A stretch of DNA of 64,000 nucleotides from Nonomuraea typhae (GTDB lineage: Bacteria > Actinomycetota > Actinomycetes > Streptosporangiales > Streptosporangiaceae), in contig NZ_VRLV01000002.1 in NCBI RefSeq assembly GCF_009760925.1, positions 496,001-560,000 on the forward strand, in the 5' to 3' direction. The notes under the pieces were generated by a model, which was not told where the DNA came from, did no database searches, and saw only the letters and a program-made list of their open reading frames with translations. Position 1 is the first letter of the stretch. Every line of letters starts with the position of its first letter. The position numbers were made by a program, and so were the translations under genes. Shown one piece after another: positions 7,937-16,762 of the stretch.

Positions 7937-8650
7937 TCAGCGGCGCGCCGCCCGGCTGAGGAACCAGCCGATCGCGACACCGGTCAGCGCGATGCCCGCG
8001 CCCATGCCGAACGAGGCCAGCATCACCCAGGGCCGGGCCTCGGCGGGCCGTCTGGGGGGCCGCTCATAGACCCCGGCGGCAGCCGTACCGGAGATGGCGG
8101 ATGCCGCGCCCGAGCCGGCGGGAGCCGTACCGGGGACAGCGGATGCCGCGCCCGCGGCGGCGGGTGACGTACCGGCGGCCGGGGGCGGTGCGAGGCCGGC
8201 GGTCGTTTCTGTGCCGTTGAGCAGGTGCCGCTCCACCGCCGAGAAGAACTGGCCCGCGGTGCGCTTGGCCACCGAGCCCAGCATGCGCTGCCCGACGCCG
8301 CCGATCATGCCGCCGACCACGGCCTCGGCGTCGTAGTCCACCCGGGTGCCCGTATCGACCTCGCTCAGCCGTACCTGAACGGTGGCCTCGACCGTGCCCG
8401 GCGCGCCCTGCCCTCGGGCGCGCAGCACGAAGCTCTCCGGTGCGTGCGGCTGGGAAAGCCCCACTTCGCCGTGGTAGACGCCTTTGATGGCGGCCACGCC
8501 GGCGTTGACCGTCATGCGATAGGTGTCCGGCCCGCTCTCCTCCAGGCGCTCGCAGCCCGGGATGGTGCGCACGAGCACCGCCGGGTCCTGGAGCGCGGCC
8601 CACACACGATCTCTCTGGATGCCGATCACGGCACTGCCTGCGACCTTCAC
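7937..8650 (-). CDS. CoxG/SRPBCC family protein with C-terminal membrane anchor
   Basis: Residues 1-145 form a CoxG-like SRPBCC domain: MKVAGSAVIGIQRDRVWAALQDP, IPGCERLEESGPDTYRMT, then VGGMIGGVGQRMLGSVAKRTAGQFF. CoxG proteins help mature or anchor molybdenum CO-dehydrogenase-type hydroxylases at the membrane. The domain is followed by an Ala/Gly/Pro linker built from about two copies of a 42-bp unit (8085-8170), then a single C-terminal transmembrane helix (MLASFGMGAGIALTGVAIGW) and a basic tail. The start is GTG. A CoxL/M/S set lies 22 kb away in this window, so a functional link is possible but not shown by context. Confidence 0.85.
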   Translation of the reverse strand: MKVAGSAVIGIQRDRVWAALQDPAVLVRTIPGCERLEESGPDTYRMTVNAGVAAIKGVYHGEVGLSQPHAPESFVLRARGQGAPGTVEATVQVRLSEVDTGTRVDYDAEAVVGGMIGGVGQRMLGSVAKRTAGQFFSAVERHLLNGTETTAGLAPPPAAGTSPAAAGAASAVPGTAPAGSGAASAISGTAAAGVYERPPRRPAEARPWVMLASFGMGAGIALTGVAIGWFLSRAARR

Positions 8651-8765
8651 ACGGCCACTTTAGGCAGCCGGTCGTCCCATCAGCATGTCAACTCACGCCG
8701 AGAACACGGTGTGATCGTCGTCGAGGCGCCGCACCCGCGCTGGTGAGCTGGCAGGATGGGTCGGC

Positions 8766-9608
8766 ATGGCCAGGGGGACGAGCCGTGTGTGCGCGGCGGT
8801 GACGGTGGCGGCGCTGACCACAGCGTGCACGGCGGGCCAGGCGGCACCGCCGGCCCCGGCGCCGCAACGGGCGACGCCCTCGCCTTCCGGCAGCGCTCCC
8901 GCGGAACCCGCCGGGGTCAAGCCCCGCCGCGGGGAGGTGGGCAGGATCCCCGGGCCGTACCCGCGGGTGATCAGTTCGATCCCGACCCGGCGCAAGGTGG
9001 TCTTCCTGACCATCGACGACGGCTGGGAGCAGGACCCCGGCTTCGTGCGGCAGGTGCGCGAGCAGCGCATCCCGATCACCGCCTTCGCGATGCGCGACGC
9101 CGTCGAGGCCAAGGGCACGCCCGACCCGGCCGGCGGCGTGGGCCGCTTCGTGGGCGCCGGCAAGTGGGATTACTTCCGTGAGCTGAACGCGGCGGGGGTG
9201 GCCGTGGAGAACCACACGCTCACCCACCCCAACCTGCGTCTGCTCGGCCGCGACGCCCAGAAGGCGGAGATCTGCGGCGCCTCCCGGCTGATCGCCCGGC
9301 GGATCGGCGTCCGGCCCGCGTTGTTCCGGCCGCCGTTCGGCACCTACACCAGTGACACCCTGGCCGCGGCGAAGGCGTGCGGCATCCGGGATGTCCTGTT
9401 GTGGACGGCCACCGTACAGCCCGGCGGCAAGATCGCTTACCAGGTTCCCGACAAGAGGCTGCGCCCCGGTGACATCCTCTTGCTGCATTTCCGTCCCCAT
9501 CTGGCGAGGGACTTCCGCATCCTGGTCGACAAGATCAAGCGGCGGGGGTACGAGCTCGGCGACCTCCAGGCGTACCTGGCGGCCACCTCTCAGGCGGCCA
9601 GCCGGTAG
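8766..9608 (+). CDS. Polysaccharide deacetylase lipoprotein (NodB homology domain)
   Basis: The 280-residue protein has a bacterial lipoprotein signal ending TVAALTTAC, then a Pro/Ala-rich spacer and a carbohydrate-esterase-4 domain. The catalytic/metal motifs are VVFLTIDDGW (Asp-Asp, about residue 83), ENHTLTHPNL (HxxxH zinc ligands) and RPALFRPPFGTY. The final His of the domain is in DILLLHFRPH. Such enzymes remove N-acetyl groups from peptidoglycan or chitin-like polymers at the cell surface. It is divergent from the CoxG-like gene. Its last codons overlap the convergent small gene by 19 bp. Confidence 0.92.
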   Translation: MARGTSRVCAAVTVAALTTACTAGQAAPPAPAPQRATPSPSGSAPAEPAGVKPRRGEVGRIPGPYPRVISSIPTRRKVVFLTIDDGWEQDPGFVRQVREQRIPITAFAMRDAVEAKGTPDPAGGVGRFVGAGKWDYFRELNAAGVAVENHTLTHPNLRLLGRDAQKAEICGASRLIARRIGVRPALFRPPFGTYTSDTLAAAKACGIRDVLLWTATVQPGGKIAYQVPDKRLRPGDILLLHFRPHLARDFRILVDKIKRRGYELGDLQAYLAATSQAASR

Positions 9609-9835
9609 TCGGCGTAGGCGGCGTTGACGATGCTGATGGCCCAGCGCATGCGCGCGGCGAACGCCTCGGGGTGGTCGCCGGCCTCCTGCGCCACGTAGGC
9701 GGCGCACTGGGTGGTGTCGCCGCCGCAGGCGCACAGGCGGTCGTCGATGACGCGGCGCACGCGGTCGGAGGTCAGGATCTCGGACGGCTGCAGGCTGGTG
9801 GTGAAGAGCACCTGGGCCAGTTCGGTGGTGGTCAT
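9590..9835 (-). CDS. Small conserved hypothetical protein (81 aa)
   Basis: The product starts MTTTELAQVLFTTSLQPSEILT and contains RRVIDDRLCACGGDTTQCAAYVAQEAGDHPEAFAARM. It has three Cys in a CxC...C arrangement. It is a soluble, mostly helical small protein of unknown role. A ribosome-binding-like AAAGGCGCGG lies upstream. It converges on, and overlaps by 19 bp, the deacetylase gene, and is divergent from cydA across a 218-bp regulatory region. Confidence 0.7.
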   Translation of the reverse strand: MTTTELAQVLFTTSLQPSEILTSDRVRRVIDDRLCACGGDTTQCAAYVAQEAGDHPEAFAARMRWAISIVNAAYADYRLAA

Positions 9836-9963
9836 GTCCCGCGCCTTTCTCGGTGAGCGTTGTCTCTATTGAGACCCCGGCGGGCACGGGAACTCATCGC
9901 ATTTTTCCGGGTTCGCAGTACGGATTTTTCCGCATGTGAGGAAGATCGCAGAGCCCTCGCCTC

Positions 9964-10025
9964 CCGTTGCTCTACAGCTTGTAGTACTACTACAAGTAGA
10001 TGCACTACAGGCCGTAGAGCAACGG
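9964..10025. promoter_or_regulatory. Nested palindromic operator upstream of the first cydA
   Basis: A perfect 12-bp outer inverted repeat (CCGTTGCTCTAC with GTAGAGCAACGG) encloses a perfect 9-bp inner one (CTTGTAGTA-C-TACTACAAG). The block contains three CTAC...GTAG dyads: CTACA-GCT-TGTAG, CTACAAGTAG and CTAC-AGGCC-GTAG. It ends 28 bp before the cydA ATG. The sequence does not match a Rex-type TTGTGA...TCACAA site. Multiple operator copies for an unknown dimeric regulator, or a DNA/RNA cruciform, both fit. Confidence 0.7.
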
Positions 10026-10053
10026 ACGCTGTGAAGGGTTTCGTGAGGGAGCG

Positions 10054-11391
10054 ATGGACGCACTAGATCTGGCGCGCTGGCAGTTCGGGATCACCACCGT
10101 GTACCACTTCCTCTTCGTACCGCTGACCATCGGCCTCGGCATATTCGTGGCAGGGCTGCAGACCGCGTGGCACCGCACCGGCAAGGAGCACTACCTGCGG
10201 CTGACGAAGTTCTTCGGGAAGCTCTTCCTGATCAACTTCGCCATGGGCGTGGTGACCGGCATCGTGCAGGAGTTCCAGTTCGGGATGAACTGGAGTGAGT
10301 ACTCCATCTTCGTCGGCGACGTCTTCGGAGCGCCGCTGGCCATGGAGGCGCTGCTGGCCTTCTTCATGGAGTCGACCTTCCTCGGCCTGTGGATCTTCGG
10401 CTGGGACCGGCTGCCGAAGAAGGTGCACCTGGCGACCATCTGGGCCGCGGCCATCGGCTCGAACCTGTCGGCCTACTTCATCCTGGCCGCCAACGCCTGG
10501 ATGAAGAACCCGGTCGGCTACGTCGTCGAGAACGGCAAGGCCAGGATGACCGACCTGTGGGCCGTGCTCACCAACTCGACCGCGCTCGCCCAGGTCCCGC
10601 ACGTGATCGCCTCGGCGTTCATCGTGGCCGGCGGGTTCGTCCTGGCCGTCTGCGGCTACCGCTGGCTCAAGGACCGCGACGACATGTGGCGCGGCACCGC
10701 CCGCGCGGCCCTGCTCATGACCGCGCTCGCGGGCGCCGTCGTCGCCGGCACCGGCGACTCGTCGGCCAGGCTCCTGTACGAGCAGCAGCCGATGAAGCTG
10801 GCCGCCGCCGAAGGGCTGCCGCACGACACCGCCGGCGCCGCGTTCTCGATCGTTCCCGGCGTGGAGGTGCCGAAGCTGCTCAGCCTCCTGTCGGACCACG
10901 ACCCGGACGCCGTCGTCGCCGGCACCGAGGATCTGCAAAAACGTTTCGAGCAGCAGTTCGGCCCCGGCGACTACCGGCCCAACCAGCCGATCGTGTTCTG
11001 GTCGTTCCGCGTCATGATCGGCTTCGGCCTGGCCACCGTCGGCCTGTCGATCCTCGGCCTGTGGCTGACCCGCCGCAAGCGCCCCCTGCCCGACTGGTTC
11101 GCCAAGGCGCTGGTGCTCGCGCTCCCGCTGCCGCTGCTGGCGGTGACCGCCGGATGGCTGCTCAGCGAGATCGGCCGCCAGCCCTGGACGGTCGCCGGCG
11201 AACTCCTCACCGCCGCCAGCGTCTCACCCGGCGTCAGCCTCGCCGAAGTGGCCACCACCCTCGTGATCTTCACGCTGCTGTACGGCGGGCTCGCCGTGGC
11301 CGAGGCCGTACTCCTGACCAAGCACGTGCGCAAGGGCCTCGACGAGCCCGCGAGCGTCGAGCTCCAGGCCGAACCGGCGCTGGCGTACTGA
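10054..11391 (+). CDS. cydA: Cytochrome bd ubiquinol/menaquinol oxidase subunit I (copy 1)
   Basis: The 445-residue integral membrane protein starts MDALDLARWQFGITTVYHFLFVPLTIGLG, with the His of the first helix that ligates heme b595. It has EFQFGMNWSEYS and the quinol-site signature EIGRQPWTV near residue 375. The loop between helices 6 and 7 is short (short-Q-loop type). With CydB it reduces O2 to water using quinol, giving high-affinity or inhibitor-tolerant respiration. It is followed 10 bp later by cydB. No cydC or cydD (the cysteine/glutathione exporter needed for assembly in many bacteria) is adjacent. A paralogous operon lies at 58.4-60.8 kb. Confidence 0.96.
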   Translation: MDALDLARWQFGITTVYHFLFVPLTIGLGIFVAGLQTAWHRTGKEHYLRLTKFFGKLFLINFAMGVVTGIVQEFQFGMNWSEYSIFVGDVFGAPLAMEALLAFFMESTFLGLWIFGWDRLPKKVHLATIWAAAIGSNLSAYFILAANAWMKNPVGYVVENGKARMTDLWAVLTNSTALAQVPHVIASAFIVAGGFVLAVCGYRWLKDRDDMWRGTARAALLMTALAGAVVAGTGDSSARLLYEQQPMKLAAAEGLPHDTAGAAFSIVPGVEVPKLLSLLSDHDPDAVVAGTEDLQKRFEQQFGPGDYRPNQPIVFWSFRVMIGFGLATVGLSILGLWLTRRKRPLPDWFAKALVLALPLPLLAVTAGWLLSEIGRQPWTVAGELLTAASVSPGVSLAEVATTLVIFTLLYGGLAVAEAVLLTKHVRKGLDEPASVELQAEPALAY

Positions 11392-11401
11392 GGAGCAGAC
11401 C

Positions 11402-12286
11402 ATGATGGAACTCTGGTTCGTGATCATCGCTTTCCTGTGGACCGGCTACTTCGTCCTCGAAGGCTTCGACTTCGGCGTCGGGATGCTGGCGCCCTTCGTC
11501 TCCCGCGGCCCGGCCGAGCAACGGCAGGCGCTCAACACCATCGGGCCCGTCTGGGACGGCAACGAGGTCTGGCTCATCAGCGCCGTCGGCGCCATGTTCG
11601 CCGCCTTCCCCGCCTGGTACGCCGGGATGTTCAGCGCCTTCTACCTGCCGGTCGCGCTCGTGCTGGTCGGGCTGATCGTGCGCGGCGTGGGGCTGGAGTG
11701 GCGGGGCAAGGTGGACAACACGTTCTGGTGCGACGCGGGCATCGTGGCGGGGAGCGCGCTGCCGGCGTTCCTCTGGGGCGCGGTCTTCGCGGACATGCTC
11801 TTCGCCGGCGCCGCCGCCGCGCTGGCCGGCGGGGTGTTCTCGCTGGCGGTGTGCGCGCTGCACGGCGCCGTGTTCCTCGCGCTCAGGACCGACGGCCCGG
11901 TACGGCGGCGCGCGCGGAAGGCGGCGCTGGCCGTCGCGGCCGTTGCCGTACCGGTGAGCGTGCTGGCCATGGCGCGCCTCGAGATGACGGCGCCGGCGCT
12001 GGCCGCGGTGGCCGCCCTGGCCGGCGCGGTGGCGCTGATCTGGCGGGCGCGCGAAGGGTGGGCCTTCGCGGCCACGGCCGGGGGGATCGTGCTGGCCTCG
12101 GTCGCGGTGTTCCTCCAGCTCGCGCCGATGCCACTGCCCGGGCTGACGCTGGCGGCGGCAGCGTCGGGGCCGTACACGTTGACGATGATGACCTGGATCG
12201 GGCTGATCACGCTGCCGTTCATCCTGCTGTACCAGGGGTGGACGTACTGGGTGTTCAGGAAGCGGGTACTCGTGCCGGCGACCTGA
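11402..12286 (+). CDS. cydB: Cytochrome bd oxidase subunit II (copy 1)
   Basis: The 294-residue multi-helix partner of CydA begins MMELWFVIIAFLWTGYFVLEGFDFGVGML and has IGPVWDGNEVWLISAVGAMFAAFP, both diagnostic of CydB. It ends LPFILLYQGWTYWVFRKRV. It is about 37 residues shorter than the second CydB in the window (331), mainly in the middle helices. An AGGAG ribosome-binding site precedes the start. It is co-transcribed with cydA and converges on a membrane-protein gene. Confidence 0.95.
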   Translation: MMELWFVIIAFLWTGYFVLEGFDFGVGMLAPFVSRGPAEQRQALNTIGPVWDGNEVWLISAVGAMFAAFPAWYAGMFSAFYLPVALVLVGLIVRGVGLEWRGKVDNTFWCDAGIVAGSALPAFLWGAVFADMLFAGAAAALAGGVFSLAVCALHGAVFLALRTDGPVRRRARKAALAVAAVAVPVSVLAMARLEMTAPALAAVAALAGAVALIWRAREGWAFAATAGGIVLASVAVFLQLAPMPLPGLTLAAAASGPYTLTMMTWIGLITLPFILLYQGWTYWVFRKRVLVPAT

Positions 12287-12371
12287 GGGTGCCAGCCGCG
12301 GCCGGGGTCGTGCCTGGCCGGGGCCTTGCCGGATTTATGGGCATATAGCCGGTCCACTCGGCGTGGTCCGG

Positions 12372-12920
12372 CTAGTCGGCCTTCGGGCCTTCCCGCTTGG
12401 CGGCCTCCGCCTCGGCGGCGGCCCACTCGTGCGCGGCCGTGCGGGCGGCCTCCAGGTGGGGGTCGGCCCGCGCCGCCTCGTACTGGTCGATGGCGTCCTC
12501 GCCGGTCTGGATCCCTTCGCCGCCCATCTCCCGCGGCAGTATGGCGAAGTACCCGCCATAGGCGATCACCGCGAACCCGCCGCTGACCAGGAGCACCACG
12601 CCCGCGATCCACGACATGTGCCAGAACGCCGCGACCACCCCGACGACCGAGGCCGCCTGCCCCAGCCCCTTGGCGAAGTTGATCAGCGGCGTCGAGCCCA
12701 GGAACTGGTGGGTCTTGCGCAACTGGTTGATCATGGTGAGGACGGCCAGCAGCGGGATGGCCACCGAGAAGGACAGCACGCAGACGAGCGCCGCGGCGTC
12801 CAGGTCGCTCACCGTGAGAAACGGCTGCACCAGAACAATGCCTATGGCGATGAACCCGCCATAGATGAGGTTGTCCTGGTCCAGCCAGTTCTCTTTGCGC
12901 TTCCAGTCCTTCGGAGCCAT
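12372..12920 (-). CDS. Four-helix membrane protein, unknown function
   Basis: The 182-residue product begins MAPKDWKRKENWLDQDNLIYGG. The ATG at 12920 is preferred over an in-frame GTG two codons upstream because AGGA sits 7 nt before it. Four hydrophobic helices are visible: GGFIAIGIVLVQPFLTV, AALVCVLSFSVAIPLLAVL, QAASVVGVVAAFWHMSW and AGVVLLVSGGFAVIAYGGYF. A charged Ala/Glu-rich C-terminal tail of about 45 residues follows. No catalytic motif is visible. It is 13 bp upstream of nothing in its own direction, lies just downstream of livF on the same strand, and converges on cydB. Confidence 0.75.
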   Translation of the reverse strand: MAPKDWKRKENWLDQDNLIYGGFIAIGIVLVQPFLTVSDLDAAALVCVLSFSVAIPLLAVLTMINQLRKTHQFLGSTPLINFAKGLGQAASVVGVVAAFWHMSWIAGVVLLVSGGFAVIAYGGYFAILPREMGGEGIQTGEDAIDQYEAARADPHLEAARTAAHEWAAAEAEAAKREGPKAD

Positions 12921-12932
12921 CCGCACATCCTG

Positions 12933-13673
12933 TCACGCTTGCCTGCGAGCTGCGGTTCCGCCCAGATACAGCGCCCCGAGCCGCGGATCGGCCGCCAGTT
13001 CGCGAGCGGGCCCGGAGATGTGCACGGTGCCCAGATCGAGGACGCACCCCACATCCGCCATCTCCAGCGCACGCCGGGCGTTCTGCTCGACCAGCAACAC
13101 GGCCACCCCGGTGCGGCGCATCAGGTCGATCTGGTCGAAGACGGTCTGGGTGGTCTTCGGGTCCAGGCCCATGGACGGCTCGTCCAGCAACACCACCTTC
13201 GGCTCCAGCATCAGCGCGCGAGCGAACTCCACCTGCTTCTGCTGCCCGCCCGAGAGCAGCCCGGCGATGCTCCCCCACCGCTCGCCCACCACCGGGAACA
13301 GCTCCTTCACCGCCGCCACCCGCTCGCGCAGCCGCGCCGGATCACGCACCGAGTAGCCGCCCAGCCGTACATTCTCCGCGACCGTCATCTCACGGAAGAC
13401 GCTGTGGCCCTGCAGCACGTGAGCGAGGCCGCGTTCGAGCAGTGCCTGCGGCGAGCGGCGGGTGACGTCCTCGCCGGCCAGCAGGACACGGCCCGAGCGC
13501 GGGGCCAGCAGGCCGCTGGCGACCTTGAGCACGGTGGACTTGCCCGCGCCGTTCGGCCCCACCAGGCAGACGACCTGCCCGGCCCCGACCGTGACCGACA
13601 GGCCACGCAGGACCAGCGCGGCTCTGCCGTACCCGGCGGTGATGTCGTCGAGGGAGAGGATCGGCTCAGACAC
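12933..13673 (-). CDS. livF: Branched-chain amino-acid-type (HAAT) ABC transporter ATP-binding protein LivF
   Basis: The 246-residue ATPase has Walker A GPNGAGKST near residue 37, signature LLSGGQQKQVEFARALM and Walker B VVLLDEPSMGLDP, with the short LivF-type C-terminus. It energises uptake with LivG on the cytoplasmic face of the LivHM permease. Its start overlaps the end of livG by 8 bp, so the two are translationally coupled. It is the last gene of the transporter operon. Confidence 0.93.
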   Translation of the reverse strand: MSEPILSLDDITAGYGRAALVLRGLSVTVGAGQVVCLVGPNGAGKSTVLKVASGLLAPRSGRVLLAGEDVTRRSPQALLERGLAHVLQGHSVFREMTVAENVRLGGYSVRDPARLRERVAAVKELFPVVGERWGSIAGLLSGGQQKQVEFARALMLEPKVVLLDEPSMGLDPKTTQTVFDQIDLMRRTGVAVLLVEQNARRALEMADVGCVLDLGTVHISGPARELAADPRLGALYLGGTAARRQA

Positions 13674-14394
13674 CTAGGTACGCCTCCAGCACGCGGGGGT
13701 CGCTCTGGACCGTCTCCGGACTTCCCTCGCAGATCGGGCCACCGCGGTCGAACACCACGACGTGGTCGCACATGCCCATGACCACGTCCATGTTGTGCTC
13801 GACGACCAGGAACGTCCGGCCTTCCGCGTTCAGCTCCCGGACGAGCGTGACGATCCGGTCGATCAGCGCCGGATTCACTCCGCCCGCCGGTTCGTCGAGC
13901 AGCACCAGGTCGGGCTCGCCCATGAAGATCGCGGCAAGTTCGAGGAGCTTTTGCTGGCCGTACGACACATGCCGGGCCTCGGCGTGTTCCAGGTGCTCGA
14001 TGCCCATGCGCCGCAGCCAGCGGCGGGCGCGCTCGACCTCCGCCGCGTCGCGGCTGCCCGCCAGCAGTTCGCGCAGCCGGGTACGGCGGACCGCCACCAG
14101 CATGTTCTCCATCACCGTCATGCGCGGAAATATCCGGCACAACTGGAAGGTACGGCCCAGCCCCGCGTGCGCGATGCGGTGCGGCGACCAGCCGGTGATC
14201 TCGCGGCCCTTGTAGAGCACCCGCCCCGCGTCCGGCCGGATCAGCCCGGTGACCAGGTTGAAGAAGGTCGTCTTGCCGGAGCCGTTCGGCCCGATCAGCC
14301 CGTTGATCTTCCCGTCGGCGATCTCCACGGTGGCGTCCCGGACCGCCGTCACCCCGCCGAACGCCTTCGCCAGCCCCTCCGTCCTGAGGCTCAC
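13666..14394 (-). CDS. livG: HAAT-family ABC transporter ATP-binding protein LivG
   Basis: I place the start at a GTG whose first four bases (GTGA) contain the livM stop codon; the frame is open further upstream but overlaps livM. The 242-residue protein has Walker A GPNGSGKTTFFN, signature VSYGQQKLLELA and Walker B LVLLDEPAGGVNP, plus the longer C-terminal tail typical of LivG. It pairs with LivF. Overlaps with both neighbours show one polycistronic mRNA. Confidence 0.93.
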   Translation of the reverse strand: MSLRTEGLAKAFGGVTAVRDATVEIADGKINGLIGPNGSGKTTFFNLVTGLIRPDAGRVLYKGREITGWSPHRIAHAGLGRTFQLCRIFPRMTVMENMLVAVRRTRLRELLAGSRDAAEVERARRWLRRMGIEHLEHAEARHVSYGQQKLLELAAIFMGEPDLVLLDEPAGGVNPALIDRIVTLVRELNAEGRTFLVVEHNMDVVMGMCDHVVVFDRGGPICEGSPETVQSDPRVLEAYLGV

Positions 14395-15416
14395 CCCTTC
14401 ACCTCCTGAAGCCGTTGCTCGGCGCTGTCCTCCCTGATCGAGGCCCCTTCCGGCCGTCCGGCCACCCTGGGGACGATGCCCTCCGGCATGAACAGCACGA
14501 CCAGCACGAGCAGGACACCCGTCGCGGTGAGGTGGATCTGCGTCTCCCCCAGCGCGATGAGGAAGTACTCCCCCGCCGGAGTGATGATCAGCGCGCCCAG
14601 CAGCGGCCCGAACAGATGCCGCACCCCGCCCAGCAGGCTCATCAGCACCATGTAGGCGCCGCTGACGATCGAGAAGACGAAGATCGGGTCGAGCGAGCCG
14701 AACCACACGGAGTAGAGCCCGCCCGCCAGCGCCACGAACAACGCCGACAACGCGAACGCCGCCACCTTGAACGCCGCCGTCGGCACGCCCAGCATCTCCG
14801 CCTTGTCCTCATCCTCACGGATCGCCCTGAGCCCGCCGCCGAACCGCGACCGCGACACGAACCACCACGTCCCGAGCACCGCCGCCAGCAACGCCAGGAA
14901 GATGTAGAAGAACACCAGATGCGTCTGCCCCCGGGACAGTTCGGGGAACGGCGACGGCACCTGAAGGCCGGTCGCGCCGCCGGTCAGCGACCGCCAGCCC
15001 TGCACGAGCAGGTTCATCACCGACACCAGCGCGATCGACACGATCACGAACGACGCCCCGCGCACCCGGACCGCCGCCACGCCGATGACGGCCGCCGCCA
15101 CCGTGACCAGCAGCCCCGAGACCAGAAGGGCCACCACCCACGGCACCCCCGCCCTCGTCACCAGCAGCCCTGTCCCGTAGGCCCCGAGCCCGAAGAAGGC
15201 CGAGTGGCCCAGCGAGACGTAGCCGGTGAACCCGCCCAGAATGTTCCACGACGTGGCCATGGACGCGTACATGATCGTCAGCACGCCCGCGTAGACCAGG
15301 TAGTAGTTCGGCACCAGCCAGGGGTAGGCCAGGACGCCCGCCGTACCGACGACCAGCAGCACCCTGGCCACGACCGGCGCGCGGACACCTTGCAGAAATC
15401 TAGAAACGGTGCGCAA
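14391..15416 (-). CDS. livM: HAAT-family ABC transporter permease LivM
   Basis: The 341-residue permease has about ten hydrophobic helices. Characteristic LivM blocks are ATSWNILGGFTGYVSLGHSAF (residues about 55-75) and FGSLDPIFVFSIVSGAYMVLMSLLGG, with the ATPase-coupling AIREDEDKAEMLG loop between them. With LivH it forms the membrane channel. It overlaps livH by 17 bp upstream and livG by 4 bp downstream. The transported compound is not given by the permease sequence. Confidence 0.93.
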   Translation of the reverse strand: MRTVSRFLQGVRAPVVARVLLVVGTAGVLAYPWLVPNYYLVYAGVLTIMYASMATSWNILGGFTGYVSLGHSAFFGLGAYGTGLLVTRAGVPWVVALLVSGLLVTVAAAVIGVAAVRVRGASFVIVSIALVSVMNLLVQGWRSLTGGATGLQVPSPFPELSRGQTHLVFFYIFLALLAAVLGTWWFVSRSRFGGGLRAIREDEDKAEMLGVPTAAFKVAAFALSALFVALAGGLYSVWFGSLDPIFVFSIVSGAYMVLMSLLGGVRHLFGPLLGALIITPAGEYFLIALGETQIHLTATGVLLVLVVLFMPEGIVPRVAGRPEGASIREDSAEQRLQEVKG

Positions 15417-16278
15417 GCCGGCCTCCGAAGAACCCCTGCGGACGCAGGAGCAGGGTGACGAAGAGGAAGGCGTAGAACATGAGCGTTGCCCAGGTCGCGT
15501 CGACGGTGACCAGCACCAGCCCCTCGACCACGCCCAGCAGCACAGCCGCCAGCGCCGCCCCGACCACGCTGCCCAGCCCGCCCACGACGATGATCGCCAT
15601 GAGCTTGCCGATCCACGCCCAGTGCGAGGCCGGGAAGAACGGCGTGATCAACGCCAGCACCCCACCCCCGACGGCCGCCGTCGCCAGCCCGACACCGAAC
15701 CCGTACCCGGTGACCCGATCCGTCCTGATCCCCACAAGCCGGGCGGCCTCCCGGTGCTGAATCGTCGCCCGGAGCGCCTGCCCGAACCGGCTCTTCACCA
15801 GAACCCCGAACAACACCCCCAGCGTCAGCCCCGCCACCCCGAACGCAATGATCTTGTCGTACGGCAGGCTGACCGAACCCAGCGTGAGGCTCCTCGTGTC
15901 GTAGCCGACGGTCACCGACTTGTACGAACCCGTGTAGATCGCGCCCAAGAGACCCTCGATCGCCAGCGCCAGGCCGAACGTCAGGAGGACCGACATCATC
16001 TGCACCTGGTCCGCGGCCAGGCGGGCGATGAGCAGCCGCTGCACCAGCACGCCCAGGGCGAAGAAGACCGGCACGGTGAACGGGATGGTCAGCAGCGGGT
16101 CCAGGCCGAAGGTGGTGTGCAGGGTGTAGGTCAGGTAGGCGGCCAGGAAGAGGAAGGCGGGGTGGGCGACCATGACGACGCGCATGACGCCGAAGTAGAG
16201 GGAGAGCCCGGAGGCCAGGAGGGCGTAGAGGCCGCCGGTCAGGACACCCAGGACCAGTCCCTGGAGAAGCAGCGTCAT
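15400..16278 (-). CDS. livH: HAAT-family ABC transporter permease LivH
   Basis: The 292-residue permease starts MTLLLQGLVLGVLTGGLYALLASGLSL, a canonical LivH beginning. It has the coupling loop ALRATIQHREAARLVGI and a late GGLGSVVGAALAAVLLG helix. The same frame stays open upstream for 71 more codons through a low-complexity PGSV-repeat segment. I reject that extension because the canonical first helix starts at this ATG, but an N-terminally extended form cannot be excluded. The binding-protein gene lies 485 bp upstream, across a tandem-repeat spacer. Confidence 0.92.
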   Translation of the reverse strand: MTLLLQGLVLGVLTGGLYALLASGLSLYFGVMRVVMVAHPAFLFLAAYLTYTLHTTFGLDPLLTIPFTVPVFFALGVLVQRLLIARLAADQVQMMSVLLTFGLALAIEGLLGAIYTGSYKSVTVGYDTRSLTLGSVSLPYDKIIAFGVAGLTLGVLFGVLVKSRFGQALRATIQHREAARLVGIRTDRVTGYGFGVGLATAAVGGGVLALITPFFPASHWAWIGKLMAIIVVGGLGSVVGAALAAVLLGVVEGLVLVTVDATWATLMFYAFLFVTLLLRPQGFFGGRLAHRF

Positions 16279-16339
16279 CCCTGCCACCGCCTGGCTTTCC
16301 GCCTCACCCGTGGTTGCGTTGACCGCGTCCGAATCTGAG

Positions 16340-16600
16340 TTGACCGGTCCGGAGTTTGCCGGTCCTGGGTTGACCGGTCCTGACACGACGGACCCCGGTC
16401 CGACAGACCCTGGTCTGACCCACCCTGATCCGACAGACCCCGGCCTGACAGACCCCGGCACGACGGACCCCAGTCCGACGGACCCCGGCACGACGGACCC
16501 CGGTCCGACCGACCCCGGCCTAACAGAGCCTGGCCTGACAGACCCCAGCCTGACAGACCCTGGTCCGACAGAGCCTGGTCCGACAGACCCCGGGCGGGCG
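16340..16600. repeat. 15-bp-period tandem array (about 17 units) between livH and the binding-protein gene
   Basis: Units resemble GACGGACCCCGGTCC / GACAGACCCTGGTCT, with point variation but almost constant 15-bp length. About 14 units run in register from about 16383, and three more diverged units (TTGACCGGTCC...) precede them. The surrounding gene-free stretch (16279-16762) otherwise shows only low-complexity C-rich sequence and no recognisable gene. In plus-frame it reads as TDPGP pentapeptides and in minus-frame as PGSV repeats, but there is no reason to call it coding. Confidence 0.85.
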
Positions 16601-16762
16601 CGCCTGGCTCGAGCGCCAGACCACCCAACCCTCCACCCCGAGCCAGCGCACCCGCCCGCCCCACAAGGACCGGCAAATCACCCCACCACCCCAAACCCGC
16701 CCCCCGAGGCCGAGGCGGCCGGGCCGTACCCGGACGGGAGCTACCGGAAAGGACGCGGATGG

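Noticed and set aside
15400..16491. LivH with a 71-residue N-terminal PGSV-repeat extension
   Set aside because: The canonical first helix begins at the ATG at 16278; the repeat region reads open in several frames and looks like noncoding minisatellite.
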